DNA of 64,000 bases from Epilithonimonas mollis (GTDB taxonomy: Bacteria; Bacteroidota; Bacteroidia; Flavobacteriales; Weeksellaceae), in NCBI RefSeq assembly GCF_900142325.1, contig NZ_FRAM01000002.1, positions 186,001-250,000 of the forward strand, written 5' to 3'. This document shows, one piece after another, positions 7,641-16,532 of this stretch. Made by a program: the position numbers and the translations under genes. The first letter of the stretch is position 1. Each line of letters begins with the position of its first letter. The notes under the pieces were generated by a model. The model ran no database searches and was not told the origin of the DNA. It was given only the letters and a program-made list of their open reading frames with translations.

Positions 7641-8786
7641 TTACAAATTATCAATGATTTCCATAATGGAATTGACAGAATTTTCCAAATCGAACGGCAT
7701 TTTGTAACGGTTAAGATGCTCTTGAAAAGGAACAAAAGACCCCGGATTGGTAAGCGCCTGCTTCATCCCGTTATAGATGCCGTCTTCCGAATTATCAACG
7801 ATGCATCCGAGTTTTCCGATTTCCAGCATCTCTTTCACACCGGAAACATCTGTGGCAATAATTTTCTTTTTCAGGGTGATGGCCTCGAACAGAACTGTTG
7901 GAAAACCTTCATACCTGGAGCTCAGGATATAGAAGTCCGCTTGTTTGAAATAAGGATAAGGATTATCCGTAAAACCGAGCATTGTAGCAGTTTCATCCAG
8001 ACCCAGACTGGATTTCATGGTTTTGATATTTTCAAAATCATAGCCATCGCCGACAATGAGGATTTTATGTTGCAGCCCTTCATCCAAAAGTTGTTTGTGA
8101 ACACGCAGCAGCCTGTCAAACCCTTTTTGAGGAAACACGGTTCCTACAGAAATAAAAGTCGGGACATGGCTGTCAAAATTATATTGGGTCACCGGTTTTT
8201 CCGCTTTTGTCAGTATCTCTTCAGTGTCCAGAGGATTGTAGATCCTTACAATTTTCTTTTTCTCCGCTTCGTTTTCTGCCAGCGACAGAAAAGTCTCCTG
8301 TATTTTTTCAGAGATCACCATCACCTTGTCATAGTTGAAAAAACGCCGGATCTTTTCTGGTGTATAACCGCTGACCTGTGTGAGGTCATTATGGATCCAC
8401 ATCAGTTTTTTGGAAGATTTCAGCGGGCTGTTCAGGATTTCATCCATAAAACCGTGGATGGCTGCAAACTCAATATCGTATAACTTGTTTTTGAGTTTTC
8501 TTTTGTAAAGGATTTTCGGATATTTTTTCAGCAGCAGCTGATAGACAACCCGGTAGATTTTTTTTGGTAAATCTTTTGGGCGGTTGGTGGTGATCATCTC
8601 TCCACGGTTCAGAAACATTACATTCACCCAGTCAGGAACATCCGCCAGGTATTTCCCGGAATAAAGATTCAGTAACAGATCGATTTCGTATTGGTCTTTG
8701 GGGAGGTTTTTGAGAAAAGTTATAAGAACTTTTTCTGCGCCCCCATGACGCAGAGATCCGATTCTGATAAGGATTTTTTTTTTCAA
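7641..8786 (-). CDS. GT4 glycosyltransferase with TTG start on a poly-A tract
   Basis: This is a GT-B fold transferase of family GT4 that uses an activated sugar to extend a surface glycan. The N-terminal domain carries the acceptor-side motif GSLRHGGAEKV. The C-terminal domain has SVGTVFPQKGFDRL and SSRYEGFPTVLFEA with the E-x7-E pair. The start chosen is TTG at 8786, followed directly by ten A residues. Two other transferase genes in the locus begin with the same TTG plus A9 pattern. An ATG at 8822 would add 12 residues and overlap the upstream ketoacyl synthase gene by 23 nt. Slippage in the A tract would shift the frame early. Donor and acceptor are unknown. Confidence 0.85.
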   Translation of the reverse strand: MKKKILIRIGSLRHGGAEKVLITFLKNLPKDQYEIDLLLNLYSGKYLADVPDWVNVMFLNRGEMITTNRPKDLPKKIYRVVYQLLLKKYPKILYKRKLKNKLYDIEFAAIHGFMDEILNSPLKSSKKLMWIHNDLTQVSGYTPEKIRRFFNYDKVMVISEKIQETFLSLAENEAEKKKIVRIYNPLDTEEILTKAEKPVTQYNFDSHVPTFISVGTVFPQKGFDRLLRVHKQLLDEGLQHKILIVGDGYDFENIKTMKSSLGLDETATMLGFTDNPYPYFKQADFYILSSRYEGFPTVLFEAITLKKKIIATDVSGVKEMLEIGKLGCIVDNSEDGIYNGMKQALTNPGSFVPFQEHLNRYKMPFDLENSVNSIMEIIDNL

Positions 8787-8799
8787 AATAGTTTCATTA

Positions 8800-9750
8800 T
8801 TAAAATTCCAGGACCCCCGCACCCCAGGAATATCCGACCCCGAAACCCACTACCATCACTTTATTCCCTTTCTGTATGATGCTTTTATCCTGCGCCAGCT
8901 TCAATGCAATTGGTATACTGGCAGAAACAGTATTGCCGATATCCTTCATCTCCATAAAGAATTTTTCATCAGGAATATTGCAAAGATCTTTCAGATAATT
9001 CAGCATGTAGGAACTCGCCTGGTGAAATACGAAAAGATCGATGTCATCCATCCTGAGTCTGTTTTTTTCCAGAGTGTCATTAATCAGTGTAGGAATATTT
9101 TCTACTGCAAATGTAAATATTTTTGGACCTTTCATATACAGAACAGGTTTTTCTGCATTGTTTCTGGATGCGCCATTCTCAACTATCAGATTGCTGAAGC
9201 CGCTTCCGTCTGTCCCTACTGAGAATTGAAAGTCAGATTTCGCACTATCTTTTTCTACGATGGTAACAGCGGCGCCATCACCAAATATGGTCCTGTTGGA
9301 TTTGTCTTCTTTATCGAGGAATTTGGAATAAGTTTCAGAAGTAACAAGCAGAATGTTTTGGGCAATTCCGGTTGCGATAAGACCTTTTGCAAGAGTCAGT
9401 CCATAAACAAAACCTGAACATCCCAGATTGAAATCCAAGGCGCCAACAGATTTGGAAAGCCCCAATTTGTCCTGAAGGATGCAGGCTGTGGTGGGAAGAA
9501 AATAATCCGGACTCTGTGTGCAGAAAAGAATAAAATCAATTTTATTTTTATCATAATTTCTGAAAAGCTTTTTACAGGCTTTATAAGCCATATCCAATGC
9601 CGTTTCGTCCTGCTCTGCAATATGTCTCGATTCGACACCGATTTTAGCTTTTATTTTTTCAGCGCTCCATTCGGGGAATTCTTTTGCTATATCATCATTT
9701 GTGAGAATGTTTCTGGGCAGATAGTATTCTATCGCTGCAATATTGATCAT
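8800..9750 (-). CDS. FabH-like 3-oxoacyl-ACP synthase III in a glycan locus
   Basis: This 316-residue protein has normal length for a ketoacyl synthase III. The catalytic triad is intact: Cys111 in NLGCSGFVYGL, His243 in FVFHQAS and Asn273 in DIGNTVSASIP. Such enzymes condense an acyl-CoA starter with malonyl-ACP. Because it sits between glycan-modifying genes rather than in a fatty-acid cluster, it may make a short acyl group for transfer to an amino sugar or to a hydroxyl of the polysaccharide. That role is inference. It heads a three-gene unit with the GT4 and acetyltransferase genes, with a TATCTTTG element just upstream. It is unlikely to be the housekeeping FabH, which would sit with lipid genes, but this cannot be excluded. 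Confidence 0.85.
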   Translation of the reverse strand: MINIAAIEYYLPRNILTNDDIAKEFPEWSAEKIKAKIGVESRHIAEQDETALDMAYKACKKLFRNYDKNKIDFILFCTQSPDYFLPTTACILQDKLGLSKSVGALDFNLGCSGFVYGLTLAKGLIATGIAQNILLVTSETYSKFLDKEDKSNRTIFGDGAAVTIVEKDSAKSDFQFSVGTDGSGFSNLIVENGASRNNAEKPVLYMKGPKIFTFAVENIPTLINDTLEKNRLRMDDIDLFVFHQASSYMLNYLKDLCNIPDEKFFMEMKDIGNTVSASIPIALKLAQDKSIIQKGNKVMVVGFGVGYSWGAGVLEF

Positions 9751-9772
9751 AATTCCTCGTCGTAAATTTGTG

Positions 9773-9780
9773 CAAAGATA
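9773..9780 (-). promoter_or_regulatory. -7 element upstream of the FabH-like gene
   Basis: On the minus strand the sequence reads TATCTTTG, the strongest form of the TAnnTTTG consensus, 22 nt before the start at 9750. No TTG at the right distance is visible. The terminator of the upstream gene lies just before it, which fits a new transcription unit. Confidence 0.45.
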
Positions 9781-9823
9781 CTCATCCTGATATAAAATAT
9801 TAGGCTGTGAATAGCTTTTGAAA

Positions 9824-9861
9824 GTTAAAAAACCTATAAAATTACACTACTTTATAGGTTT
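9824..9861 (-). terminator. Terminator overlapping the end of the LbH acyltransferase gene
   Basis: An 11-bp stem, 9830-9840 with 9851-9861, surrounds a 10-nt loop that holds the stop codon of the gene ending at 9847. On the minus strand the second arm runs into a T stretch, so it stops transcription of the 11568-9847 unit. Confidence 0.6.
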
Positions 9862-10407
9862 GTAGGTATGGGGTAGATTTGTTTTGATGAAATCATCCAG
9901 CGCCATTCTGTTCTTTTCGATCGACCTCGGATACATTACATTATTCTCCAGAGCTTTGTCACCATACTCGTCAATTGTGCAGATAAACCTTGCCGGAACG
10001 CCTGCGTAGACAGAGTTGTCCGGCATAGATGAGCTGAGAACGGATCCCGCTCCCAGGATGCAGTTGCTGCCCATCTGTGAACCGGGAAGAAAAATACAGT
10101 TGTTGCCGACGAAGCAGTTTTTCCCTATTTTGATTCTGCCGAAGTTTCGGGCATCGGCATATTTTTCCATGCTTCTGATCACATACATCGCGCCATCATG
10201 ATTGATGAAAGAGCAACCTGCTGTAATCTTAGTCCCGTCCCCGATTTCTATCAAATAAGGTTCTGATCCGCAAGATGGTTTCTCTACAAAAATGACATTC
10301 TTGCCCACCTTCATTCCTCTGGATTTACAAACTTCTATATAAGCTTTTTTGTAAATATTTTTCAGGATGGTGTCAATTTTCAGGATAACTCTGTAGAGGA
10401 AAATCAT
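9847..10407 (-). CDS. LbH acyltransferase
   Basis: This 186-residue protein is built of hexapeptide repeats (about residues 45-150, with IEIGDGTKIT, IKIGKNCFVGNNCIF and ILGAGSVLSSSMPDNSVYAG), ending in the AGVPAR turn common to acetyl-CoA-dependent sugar acetyltransferases. SFINHDG at about 67-73 is in the place of the catalytic His seen in related enzymes. It follows a GT4 gene after only 3 nt, so the pair is co-transcribed and likely acts on the same repeat unit. The N-terminus is a short helical segment, and no other domain is present. The substrate is unknown. Confidence 0.8.
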   Translation of the reverse strand: MIFLYRVILKIDTILKNIYKKAYIEVCKSRGMKVGKNVIFVEKPSCGSEPYLIEIGDGTKITAGCSFINHDGAMYVIRSMEKYADARNFGRIKIGKNCFVGNNCIFLPGSQMGSNCILGAGSVLSSSMPDNSVYAGVPARFICTIDEYGDKALENNVMYPRSIEKNRMALDDFIKTNLPHTYKPIK

Positions 10408-10410
10408 GGG

Positions 10411-11568
10411 CTATTTTTGTGCTAATTTAATAATGATTTCTTCAACCGAATCAAAAATTTTCTGATTGTCAAATTGACTTTCAGAATTTTCCAGGCCCTT
10501 TTTTATTTGACTGACAAGATTCTCATTGATCATGAATTCTTTCATAGCATTATAAATTTCATCAGCATCATAGTCAATCAGGATTCCGTTTTTATTATGC
10601 GTTATCATTTCCGGGATGCCACCAACGGCAGTAGAAATAATCGGTTTCTGAAGAATCAGAGTGTCTGCGATAATAAGCGGCCAGCCTTCTGATTCTGATG
10701 GCATGATGAAAAAATCAGCATGTTTGACATAAGGATAAGGATTCAAAAGAGATCCTAGTAGTACAAAGGATTTTTCGACTTCTAGTTTCTCCGCAAGACG
10801 CTGCAGATTTTCTTTTTCTTCTCCGTCACCAATAATGATTATTTTATGAGGGAAACCATCCTTTATCAATCTGGCGTGTACTTCTATGAGTTTATGATAT
10901 CCTTTTCTGGAATGCAGCCTGCCAACAGAAACAAAAACAGGATTCTCAGTTTCAAAATCAGGAATGTATTCTTCGGCTTTTAGCTTGATTTCATCGATGG
11001 GAATTGCATTCAGGATGACCTTATTATCGGGGATTTTCAATCCGGGATATGTTTCATTCAGAATATCGTTCGTCTGCTGGGATCCGAAAATGAAATAATC
11101 GAACTGTGGTATCTGATGCAGAATCTTCGGAACAGCCGGCTGTAGTTTTGGAAAGGTGATATCAGAATGAAACCAGCCAATCTTTTTGGAAGTTTTGTCA
11201 GGACTTGATAGCACGGCTTCAAAATCTGTATATGAGGAAGCAATTTCCACATCATATTTTTCGTCCAGATAAATCCGGTCTATTATCTTTGGGAATTGTT
11301 GCAATGATTTTATCCTGAGACCTCTCAACAGGAGCTGGATCTTATTTAAGAAAGGGTTTTTCGAGAAATCTTCCCTTCCTTTGTTGATCTTGATGTAACG
11401 GATATGAGCAGGGACTTTGTCGCGCAACTCCCCTTGATATAAACTGACCATTAAGGTGATATCAAATTTCTCTCTGTCAAGATTGTTCAGAAGACTGAGG
11501 ATTACTTTTTCCACACCTCCCATTTCCATAGACCGGTGGCGGAAAAGAACTTTTATTTTTCGATGCAT
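10411..11568 (-). CDS. GT4 glycosyltransferase with an E-x7-D variant motif
   Basis: This 385-residue protein has the two-domain GT-B layout of GT4. The N-terminal RHRSMEMGGVEKVILS segment binds the acceptor side, and SVGRLHSRKGYHKLIE marks the start of the nucleotide-sugar domain. The donor motif reads SEGWPLIIAD, with Glu294 and, eight positions on, Asp302 where most members have a second Glu. This is a conservative but notable change. Neighbours are an LbH acyltransferase 3 nt downstream and a divergent methyltransferase gene. It heads its own unit, with a TATCTTTG element upstream at 11597-11604. Donor and linkage cannot be inferred. Confidence 0.85.
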   Translation of the reverse strand: MHRKIKVLFRHRSMEMGGVEKVILSLLNNLDREKFDITLMVSLYQGELRDKVPAHIRYIKINKGREDFSKNPFLNKIQLLLRGLRIKSLQQFPKIIDRIYLDEKYDVEIASSYTDFEAVLSSPDKTSKKIGWFHSDITFPKLQPAVPKILHQIPQFDYFIFGSQQTNDILNETYPGLKIPDNKVILNAIPIDEIKLKAEEYIPDFETENPVFVSVGRLHSRKGYHKLIEVHARLIKDGFPHKIIIIGDGEEKENLQRLAEKLEVEKSFVLLGSLLNPYPYVKHADFFIMPSESEGWPLIIADTLILQKPIISTAVGGIPEMITHNKNGILIDYDADEIYNAMKEFMINENLVSQIKKGLENSESQFDNQKIFDSVEEIIIKLAQK

Positions 11569-11596
11569 TTGCTTTTTTCAAAAAAAATTCAAAAAA

Positions 11597-11604
11597 CAAA
11601 GATA
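11597..11604 (-). promoter_or_regulatory. -7 element for the GT4/acyltransferase unit
   Basis: The minus strand reads TATCTTTG 29 nt before the start at 11568. A TTG-like -33 element is present only at 13 nt spacing, so the -33 part is uncertain. Confidence 0.4.
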
Positions 11605-11608
11605 AGTA

Positions 11609-11637
11609 TTGTTTGCCCAAATCTTTTGCTATTTTTG
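11609..11637 (+). promoter_or_regulatory. Promoter for the methyltransferase gene
   Basis: TTG at 11609-11611, an 18-nt spacer and TATTTTTG at 11630-11637 match the Bacteroidota promoter pattern. The element lies 16 nt before the start at 11654. It is divergent from the GT4 unit. Confidence 0.55.
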
Positions 11638-11653
11638 TATCAAACATATCTGA

Positions 11654-12430
11654 ATGAAAAAAATCTCTGAAATCATCTCGACATTCTTTGCTTATCTGAG
11701 ACGTCCTGATCTCTATCCAGAACTGAGAAGAAAAATCTGGAAAAATATTTTTAACCGTTCATCCGCACTGCGTGGTAAAGAAGAAGCCGAAAAATGGTGC
11801 GCATCTTTGGCGGTTTCTGAGAAAGATTTTATAGAGAATGTATTGCAAATGCCTTTTGTTCCGTTCGAGAATATTTTTCCTCACGAATTTGCGTCTGCAT
11901 TACAGGCTCAGGCAAAAGCACCTGTAAAAATGGGAGGTGCAGGTTCTCTCAGCGTTATTTATTATATCAATGAGTTTACAAATGCTCAAAACACAATAGA
12001 AACAGGCGTTGCTTATGGTTGGTCTTCTTTTGCCGCACTGGCATCTTTAGTTGACAGAAACGGAATCTTGTACAGTTCTGATATGCCATATATATTACAA
12101 AACCACAGTTCCGATTTTGTCGGCTGTGTGATACCGGAAAAATATAGAAAAAACTGGAGGCTTTTCCGTTTTGCGGATAAAGAATCACTCCCGAAAATCT
12201 TTGCTGAGCAATCTGTTTTTGATGTGATGCATTATGACAGTGATAAATCCTATGATGGAAGAATCTGGGCCTACAATATGCTGTTTGATAAAGTTAAAAA
12301 AGGTGGGGTCTTTATGAGTGACGACGTTGGAGATAATGCTGCATTCAAACATTTTTGTGAAGCGGGGAGTTTGAAACCGCATATTTTGGAATTCGATGGA
12401 AAATATGCCGGACTTATATTGAAAGATTGA
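11654..12430 (+). CDS. Class I SAM-dependent methyltransferase (Methyltransf_24-like)
   Basis: This 258-residue protein has a helical N-terminal part and then a Rossmann-type methyltransferase fold. TIETGVAYGWSSF (about 114-126) is the SAM-binding glycine motif. LYSSDMPY provides the acidic residue after strand 2, and DVMHYDSDKSYDGR (about 191-204) with GGVFMSDDVGDNAAF (about 219-233) matches the metal-binding pattern of the Methyltransf_24 group. In polysaccharide loci such enzymes often O-methylate a sugar. It is the only methyltransferase here. It has its own promoter and points against its neighbours. The acceptor is unknown. Confidence 0.8.
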   Translation: MKKISEIISTFFAYLRRPDLYPELRRKIWKNIFNRSSALRGKEEAEKWCASLAVSEKDFIENVLQMPFVPFENIFPHEFASALQAQAKAPVKMGGAGSLSVIYYINEFTNAQNTIETGVAYGWSSFAALASLVDRNGILYSSDMPYILQNHSSDFVGCVIPEKYRKNWRLFRFADKESLPKIFAEQSVFDVMHYDSDKSYDGRIWAYNMLFDKVKKGGVFMSDDVGDNAAFKHFCEAGSLKPHILEFDGKYAGLILKD

Positions 12431-12459
12431 TAAAAAGGTGCTATCAATACTGCATCGGT

Positions 12460-13323
12460 CTACCAGGCAAGACAATTGATATGGACCAGAAAGTAAATAA
12501 AAATAAATAACGTCCATCTTAGTTTTCTTTTCAACCGTCTATATATGGTGTTTTGTTTACTGTAGATGAACTCCGGAAGATTTGTGATGTCAGATATTTC
12601 CTTGTTATACAGTCTGTTGATCTTTCTCCTTTCCAGCGTTTCAAGGATGACAGAGTGCCAGTTTCTGAACAGCTTCGCCTTCTTGCTTTTTGTCTGGGAG
12701 ACACCATCCGTATGAAGGCGGTACAGGTATAATGGTTTTTTTACAAATTTAAAATCACCAGTTTCATAGAGTTTGAGATATAAGTCCTGATCAACAGCAG
12801 AAGTCAGTTCCGGATTGATACCGGACGTTTTTTGATAGGCACTTTTTCTGAAAGTAAAAAAATGATTGGCTTTTAGAAAAATATTAAAAAAATAAATATT
12901 GTTATTCCTGACCTGTTCGGATCCGGTAAATGTCTTTTCGATATTCATGCTTTTATCGCACATCATAAACTGAGAATAGACAGCAGAGATTTTATCAGTT
13001 TGATAATGCCTCAGAATTACTTCCAAAGCATCCGGCATGAGTGCATCATCTGAATCTACAAAACCCAATATATCGCCGCTAGATTCTTCTATGCATCTTC
13101 TTTTGGTAAATCCAACGCCGCAGTTTCGCTCATTCCGGAAGAGTTTTACAGATGTATCACCGGAAACGAGATCCTTCATTTTTTCAAATGATCCATCCGT
13201 AGAACAATCGTCAACAATGATAATTTCGTAATCCGTCAGGGTCTGTTTTTTCAAACTCGAATAACAGTCAACGAAATATTCAAAATTATTATAGAAAGCT
13301 ACGAGGAGGGAAAATCTCGGCAT
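12460..13323 (-). CDS. GT2 family glycosyltransferase (paralogue 1)
   Basis: This 287-residue GT-A transferase has the nucleotide-binding VDDCSTDGSFEK at about 37-48 and the metal-binding DSDD at 90-93. A hydrophobic C-terminal segment (about 268-287) may anchor it to the inner membrane. It resembles the next gene upstream (13425-14291) along its whole length, including FFTFRKSAYQK, PLYLYR and NWH-VI-ETL-RR segments, so the pair arose by duplication. The gene is separated from neighbours by about 100 nt and converges with the methyltransferase gene. The sugar donor is unknown. Confidence 0.85.
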   Translation of the reverse strand: MPRFSLLVAFYNNFEYFVDCYSSLKKQTLTDYEIIIVDDCSTDGSFEKMKDLVSGDTSVKLFRNERNCGVGFTKRRCIEESSGDILGFVDSDDALMPDALEVILRHYQTDKISAVYSQFMMCDKSMNIEKTFTGSEQVRNNNIYFFNIFLKANHFFTFRKSAYQKTSGINPELTSAVDQDLYLKLYETGDFKFVKKPLYLYRLHTDGVSQTKSKKAKLFRNWHSVILETLERRKINRLYNKEISDITNLPEFIYSKQNTIYRRLKRKLRWTLFIFIYFLVHINCLAW

Positions 13324-13424
13324 ATTGTTATGAATTGGATTAGTATTAGTTATAAATTAAAATCAATCATATAGCTATATGAGTATTGAAGCGGCTTTCC
13401 ATGAAGTAAAGTTACATAATTATT

Positions 13425-14291
13425 TTATTCCGGAAGTGCTTTGAAAACGGATGCCATTTTCTGAATCAGTCTTCTTTTAGCTTTTGAAAATTTGCTGAGT
13501 ATTTTTCTGGATAACGTATTCTCTTTCTTATAAATAAACTTGGGCAAATCAGAAATCTCTGAAATCGGAGTTCCGTAAAGTCGGGTGATATTTCTTCTTC
13601 TCAGCGTTTCTTTGATCACAAGATGCCAGTTTTCGTTTTTAAGATTTTCTTTTTCAGGCGTATGCGAAAGGCCATTATCGTGGATTCTGTAGAGATATAA
13701 TGGCTTTGGAATAAAAATAATCCTTCCCAGGTCGTACAACTGAAGATAGAGATCCATATCTTCGGCCACTCTCAAATCCGGATTTATACCACGTATTTTC
13801 TGATAGGCACTTTTCCTGAATGTAAAAAAATGCGAGATTTCAAACCCGATATTAAAAAATAAAGGATTTGACTTTCTGACTTTTCTTGTGTTTGGGAAGA
13901 TTTTAGTAAACACCAGATGTTCGTCACATATTTTGATATAAGAATAAGTTGCAATGACTTCTTCATCACGGTAGCTGTTTACGGATTCCTGTATGGCATT
14001 TTCTGTAATGGCATCATCCGGATCCACAAACCCGCAGATCTCTCCGGAAGCCAGTTCTACCAGTCTTTTCTTTGTATAGCCGACGCCTAGGTTCTGTGTA
14101 TTTCTCAGAACGATAAAACGAGGGTCGTCCCCAACCAGCGTTTGCAGTTTGTCAAAGGATCCATCCGTAGAACAATCATCCAGGATTATCGCTTCAAAAT
14201 TTTGGTAAGTCTGTCTCAGGAGACTTTCGTGGCAATCTCTGAAGTAATTATAATTGTTGTAATGAGCAATTAGAACAGAAAATTTTTTCAT
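13425..14291 (-). CDS. GT2 family glycosyltransferase (paralogue 2)
   Basis: This 288-residue GT-A transferase has LDDCSTDGSFDK near residue 40 and DPDD at 90-93 as the metal site. The ATG at 14291 is preferred; a TTG immediately before it (14294) would add one residue. It is the duplicate partner of the gene at 12460-13323, sharing FFTFRKSAYQK and the C-terminal LPKFIYKKENT block, but it lacks the hydrophobic tail. A TATTTTTG element on the minus strand at 14309-14316 may be its promoter. The divergence between the copies suggests different linkage or donor. Confidence 0.85.
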   Translation of the reverse strand: MKKFSVLIAHYNNYNYFRDCHESLLRQTYQNFEAIILDDCSTDGSFDKLQTLVGDDPRFIVLRNTQNLGVGYTKKRLVELASGEICGFVDPDDAITENAIQESVNSYRDEEVIATYSYIKICDEHLVFTKIFPNTRKVRKSNPLFFNIGFEISHFFTFRKSAYQKIRGINPDLRVAEDMDLYLQLYDLGRIIFIPKPLYLYRIHDNGLSHTPEKENLKNENWHLVIKETLRRRNITRLYGTPISEISDLPKFIYKKENTLSRKILSKFSKAKRRLIQKMASVFKALPE

Positions 14292-14418
14292 CAATTTATA
14301 AAATCATTCAAAAATATTAAATTTAATCATTTGCATTTTAAAAAATATATACAATATTTTTATAAATTTTTTAAAGCTTAAAATAAAACTACATTCAAGT
14401 GATATTAAATATTCTTCA

Positions 14419-14426
14419 TAGTTTTG
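14419..14426 (+). promoter_or_regulatory. Candidate -7 element
   Basis: TAGTTTTG fits TAnnTTTG 27 nt before the ATG at 14454. A TTG at 14424 could otherwise be read as a start, but it falls inside this element. No clear -33 TTG is seen. Confidence 0.35.
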
Positions 14427-14453
14427 CAGATAATAGTAAAAACACTTCTTTTG

Positions 14454-15455
14454 ATGAATGTCCAAGATCTTTTAGTCAGTATTAACATTCCTGTTTTTAA
14501 ATGCGAAAAATATATTCTGCGCTGCCTGCAATCTGTTAAAAACCAGACTTATAAAAATATAGAAATTATTCTGATAAATGACTGTACGCCGGACAGGAGT
14601 ATAGAAATTGCACAGGAGTTCATGTCAGAAAATCCGGAGCTTGATGTCAGAATCGTTACGCATCAGAAGAATCAGGGGCTTTCTGTAACGAGAAATGCAG
14701 GTGTTGATAATTCTTCCGGAGATTATATCTATATGCTTGACAGTGACGATTATATCCCTGCAGATTGCATAGAAGTGCTTTTGAAGCTGGCACAGGAAAC
14801 GGATGCGGATGTAACGATAGGGCAGACTATGTGTTTCGATTCCAAAACCAATGAGGAAAAACTTGTATTCCCCATCAGAACTGATGAAAAGGTAATATCT
14901 GGAGATGCCGTTTTCAGAAGTTTTGTGAAAGAAAAATGGCCTGTTATTGCACCGAATAAGCTTTACAAAAAGACTTTTATTACGGATAACATAATTAAGT
15001 TTATCCCTGATCTGTTTTCTCAGGACGAGTTGTGGACTTTTCACTGGACATTAAAAGCAGATAAAATTGCTTTAACTAAGCATGTAACATATATCTACTA
15101 TTTCCACGGAGAATCTATTATTTTTAACAGAACCAAAGTTAATTTTGAAAATTATATGACAATTCTGGGTCATTTTTTTGAAGAATATAAAAAAGCGGAC
15201 AACCATGATCTGAGAGTTTTGATCAAGGAAAAAATTATCAAATTCAAAGAAATGATTCTGATTATCCAATGGAAAACAATCAAAGAGAGAGCGTATCTTT
15301 CGCACAACATAAAACGTATGAAAAAGATGGCGAAGCTGAGCCTGGCCGATTATTTGTCTTCAGAATTCTCCACTGGTATCAAGAAAAAAAACTTTTTCCA
15401 GAATCTGCCGACCAAGATTGCTTCGGATCTTTTTATATGGCGGTTTGAAAGATAG
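14454..15455 (+). CDS. GT2 family glycosyltransferase
   Basis: This 333-residue GT-A transferase has SINIPVFKCEKYI at the first strand, INDCTPDRS near residue 42 and the metal-binding DSDD at 96-99. The second domain contains QDELWTFHW, a segment shared with the GT2 at 26816 (HEDELWAFE), so the two belong to one subgroup. The start at 14454 is chosen because an upstream TTG at 14424 lies in a promoter-like element. It is a lone plus-strand gene between minus-strand transferases, converging with the gene ending at 15461. Donor and acceptor are unknown. Confidence 0.85.
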   Translation: MNVQDLLVSINIPVFKCEKYILRCLQSVKNQTYKNIEIILINDCTPDRSIEIAQEFMSENPELDVRIVTHQKNQGLSVTRNAGVDNSSGDYIYMLDSDDYIPADCIEVLLKLAQETDADVTIGQTMCFDSKTNEEKLVFPIRTDEKVISGDAVFRSFVKEKWPVIAPNKLYKKTFITDNIIKFIPDLFSQDELWTFHWTLKADKIALTKHVTYIYYFHGESIIFNRTKVNFENYMTILGHFFEEYKKADNHDLRVLIKEKIIKFKEMILIIQWKTIKERAYLSHNIKRMKKMAKLSLADYLSSEFSTGIKKKNFFQNLPTKIASDLFIWRFER

Positions 15456-15460
15456 TGTTT

Positions 15461-16480
15461 CTATTTCTTTAATTTATAGAAAAAAAACAGCACAGGAAAA
15501 TTGATCAGCAGAATGGCATTATAGATTTTTGCAAAACCGCTGAACTGAGAGATCACGGTATTCCTGTCCAGTTCAGAAAAAGCTTCCTTTAATCTTTTTT
15601 TCTGCATGGGAAGTTCCTCAGCAGTCATTTTGCCGGAGAATATATGGAAAGTTTTGATTCCGCTCACCAGGTTTTTAAAAGCCGTAAGCTCGAAAAGAGT
15701 TTTCCGGTTCTCGTAGATTGCCTTGGTTTTGAATAATCTTCTTAATAAAACATCCGTCCTTACTATATCTATCTTTTTTGCTGAAGGTAATTTTGCAGAA
15801 GAATCGGGATGAATATAATGGGTGTAAACGGCATCGCAGCTTGCGATAGACCTCGCATTTTCGTAGATCAGTCTTTCTACGATTTCATCGGCGTTCAGCA
15901 ACGGTTCTGTGAATGCGAATGAATTGGATTTGAAAACGCTTTTCCTGTACAGACCTCGTATATGGATGTCATATCTTCCGACGGTTTTTTTGATGGCTTC
16001 TTTCCCAGATATTCTACGGAAAGTATAATCTGAGGTATTTTCAATATACGTGTCAAGATTACTGATATATTTTATCTTTCCGTTTGTGAAAACTGTTTTC
16101 ACCATAGGCGTCACAATGTCAATGTCTGGAAAGCGGCTGAGAATGTCAAGGCATTTTTCTATCGTATCCGTATCGATCAGATCATCATGGTCAAACAAAA
16201 AAATGAATGCTCCGGACGCTTTTTCCTGTCCATAAGATTTGGAATACTGCGCATATTTCTGATTTTCTTTTGTATATATCCTGATTCTGTCATCCTGTGT
16301 AGAAAAAAACTCCAGCTCCTGCAAAGTAGAATCCTGTGACCCATCATTTACACAGATAAACTCGATGTTTTTATAAGTCTGATTAAGAAGACAGTTCATC
16401 GATGATTTTACAAAGTCGCCCAGCTGGACAGAATTATAATAAGTTGTGATCACAGAAACCAGAGGCTGAGTTGAGAACAT
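15461..16480 (-). CDS. GT2 family glycosyltransferase
   Basis: This 339-residue GT-A transferase carries CVNDGSQDST (about 43-52) and the metal site FDHDD (96-100). It has a longer C-terminal helical region than the two paralogues to its left, ending in a short hydrophobic stretch (ILLINFPVLFFFYKL) that may associate with the membrane. It stands alone between a convergent GT2 gene and an LbH acyltransferase gene. The family is certain, the specificity unknown. Confidence 0.85.
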   Translation of the reverse strand: MFSTQPLVSVITTYYNSVQLGDFVKSSMNCLLNQTYKNIEFICVNDGSQDSTLQELEFFSTQDDRIRIYTKENQKYAQYSKSYGQEKASGAFIFLFDHDDLIDTDTIEKCLDILSRFPDIDIVTPMVKTVFTNGKIKYISNLDTYIENTSDYTFRRISGKEAIKKTVGRYDIHIRGLYRKSVFKSNSFAFTEPLLNADEIVERLIYENARSIASCDAVYTHYIHPDSSAKLPSAKKIDIVRTDVLLRRLFKTKAIYENRKTLFELTAFKNLVSGIKTFHIFSGKMTAEELPMQKKRLKEAFSELDRNTVISQFSGFAKIYNAILLINFPVLFFFYKLKK

Positions 16481-16532
16481 GAATAATGTTTATATAAATT
16501 ATTTCTTCGATTAATTCTGAAGATAAAGATTG

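Noticed and set aside
7497-8483. A 328-codon plus-strand open frame
   Set aside because: It lies antisense to the GT4 and acetyltransferase genes, which have clear family motifs, and its own translation shows no domain.
12426-12448. ATTGATA/TATCAAT hairpin at the end of the methyltransferase gene
   Set aside because: A 7-bp AT-only stem without a T run is expected by chance in this DNA.
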